Notes under the pieces: model-generated
Told to the model about the DNA's origin: nothing
The model's input: only the letters and a program-made list of their open reading frames with translations
Databases searched by the model: none
Program-made: the position numbers and the translations under genes
Source of the DNA: JAAYHV01 sp035268985
GTDB lineage: Bacteria; Bacillota; Clostridia; Peptostreptococcales; Anaerovoracaceae
Direction of reading: 5' to 3'
NCBI GenBank assembly: GCA_035268985.1
Contig: DATFJV010000088.1
Coordinates: 1 to 6,382 of the forward strand
Length of the DNA: 6,382 nt
Part shown: positions 5,420 to 6,382 of the stretch, in pieces
How the letters are laid out: every line of letters begins with the position of its first letter
How positions within the stretch are numbered: position 1 is the stretch's first letter

Positions 5420-6382
5420 TTATCTATACAACCAGCATCTTACAAAATGATTTTCTTGGACTTCAATTAATTCAGGTTTTTCTTTTTTGCATATTTCCTT
5501 AGCAAATTCACATCTTGGATAAAAGCTGCATCCTTCTATTTTTTCCGTTGGGTTTGGTACCATTCCTTTTATTTCTTGCAATCTATATTTTTCTTTAGTT
5601 ATTTTAGGAATAGAATTTATAAGTCCCTTAGTATAAGGATGGAAAGAATTTTCAAATAACTCTTTAGTTGCTGCTTGTTCTAAAACATGACCTGTATACA
5701 TTACTATTACTTTGTCACATACTTCGGATACAACTCCGAGGTCGTGGGTTATTAGTATTATAGATGTATCGTGATCGTCACATAGTTTATTCATTAGATT
5801 TAATATTTGAGCTTGAATTGTAACATCTAATGCTGTAGTTGGTTCGTCTGCTATTAATATCTCAGGTTCACAAGCTAATGCCATTGCAATCATAACTCTC
5901 TGCTTCATTCCACCAGAAAGCTGATGTGGATATCTTTTTGCGTTATTTTTTGGATCGGGTATTCCTACGCTTTCTAAAAGCTGTACTGCTCTAGATAGAG
6001 CATTTTTTTTATTCATTCCTTTATGAAGCATTAAAGATTCTGCTATTTGAAATCCACAGGTCAATATAGGATTTAACGAGGTCATAGGTTCTTGGAATAT
6101 CATTGATATTTCATTGCCTCTGATTTTTCTAATTTGGGAATTAGTCAATTTTACAATATCATTTCCCTTAAATAATATTTCTCCTTCTGTAATTTCTCCA
6201 GGAGGATTAGGTATAAGACCCATAATAGATAAGGAGGTTACACTTTTTCCGCTTCCACTCTCTCCTACAATACCTACTTTTTCTTTCTTTTTAATAGAAA
6301 AGTTCATGTTATTTATAGCTTTAACTATTCCCTCTTCTGATTTAAACTGTATTGTTAAGTTTTTTACTTCTAATAGGTTTTT
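5420..6382 (-). CDS. dppD: DppD/OppD-type ATPase of the importer (start off window)
   Basis: A cytoplasmic ATPase with 320 codons visible; the frame stays open to the right edge. The ATG at 6305-6307 is not the start: the 25 codons before it read as the usual first beta strands of DppD (NLLEVKNLTIQF, then GIVKAINN). The true start is probably only a few codons beyond the edge. Counting from the edge, it has Walker A GESGSGKS (40-47), Q-loop Gln97 in FQEPMTSLNP, signature LSGGMKQR (155-162), Walker B ending in Asp179-Glu180 and switch His213. FQEPMTSLNP and the variant LSGGMKQR are typical of DppD rather than DppF. The C-terminal oligo_HPY region carries Cys285, Cys291, Cys298 and Cys316, a likely [4Fe-4S] site like that of its partner. 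As the first gene visible, it lies nearest to the operon promoter, which is not in the window. Confidence 0.95.
   Translation of the reverse strand, partial: KNLLEVKNLTIQFKSEEGIVKAINNMNFSIKKKEKVGIVGESGSGKSVTSLSIMGLIPNPPGEITEGEILFKGNDIVKLTNSQIRKIRGNEISMIFQEPMTSLNPILTCGFQIAESLMLHKGMNKKNALSRAVQLLESVGIPDPKNNAKRYPHQLSGGMKQRVMIAMALACEPEILIADEPTTALDVTIQAQILNLMNKLCDDHDTSIILITHDLGVVSEVCDKVIVMYTGHVLEQAATKELFENSFHPYTKGLINSIPKITKEKYRLQEIKGMVPNPTEKIEGCSFYPRCEFAKEICKKEKPELIEVQENHFVRCWLYR

Noticed and set aside
6305..6307. ATG as the start of the DppD-type ATPase
   Set aside because: The frame is open upstream to the window edge and codes the normal N-terminal strands of the family; starting here would remove them.
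799..6382. Nickel-specific importer
   Set aside because: Permeases and ATPases of this type do not separate nickel from peptide import, and the binding protein has no visible histidine-based metal site. I therefore kept the general family call.
1..6382. tRNA or rRNA genes, CRISPR arrays, insertion sequences, attachment sites or phage genes
   Set aside because: Nothing resembling these was found. The window is almost fully occupied by intact, collinear genes, with no frameshift or truncation except at its edges.

Overview
The window is AT-rich and every gene reads leftward on the minus strand. The Shine-Dalgarno (SD) sites are strong and purine-rich, a sigma-A-type promoter is present, and the binding protein is a lipoprotein with an acidic linker. 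Together these suggest a low-GC, Gram-positive, probably anaerobic Firmicute of the clostridial or tissierellal kind. That assignment is inferred from style; no marker gene is present.

From right to left, in the direction of transcription, one operon contains: an ATPase of the DppD type (its start lies off the right edge), a second ATPase of the DppF type, a family 5 substrate-binding lipoprotein, a DppB-type permease, a DppC-type permease and a small cupin. This is a complete peptide/nickel-family (PepT) ABC importer. The lipoprotein captures the substrate outside the cell, the two permeases form the channel, and the two ATPases drive transport. The genes are packed tightly (gaps of 20, 24 and 12 nt and one 4-nt overlap). 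The exception is an 81-nt gap after the binding-protein gene, which holds a strong hairpin. The two genes after the hairpin-linked gap with non-ATG starts are permease B (TTG) and the cupin (GTG), both with good SD sites.

A GC-rich hairpin at 394-422 ends the operon. Just beyond it, an extended -10 promoter with a perfect -10 box drives a separate gene, cut by the left edge. Its product is a C_GCAxxG_C_C-family protein, a small cysteine-conserved putative redox protein whose family is known to occur next to transporter genes.

Most of the window is ordinary transport machinery. The points worth a second look are the pairing of this importer with a cupin and a C_GCAxxG_C_C protein, the intercistronic hairpin whose 3' arm is complementary to the SD of permease B, and the four-cysteine C-terminal clusters in both ATPases. 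The substrate cannot be read from the sequence: peptide, metal complex and other small ligands all remain possible.
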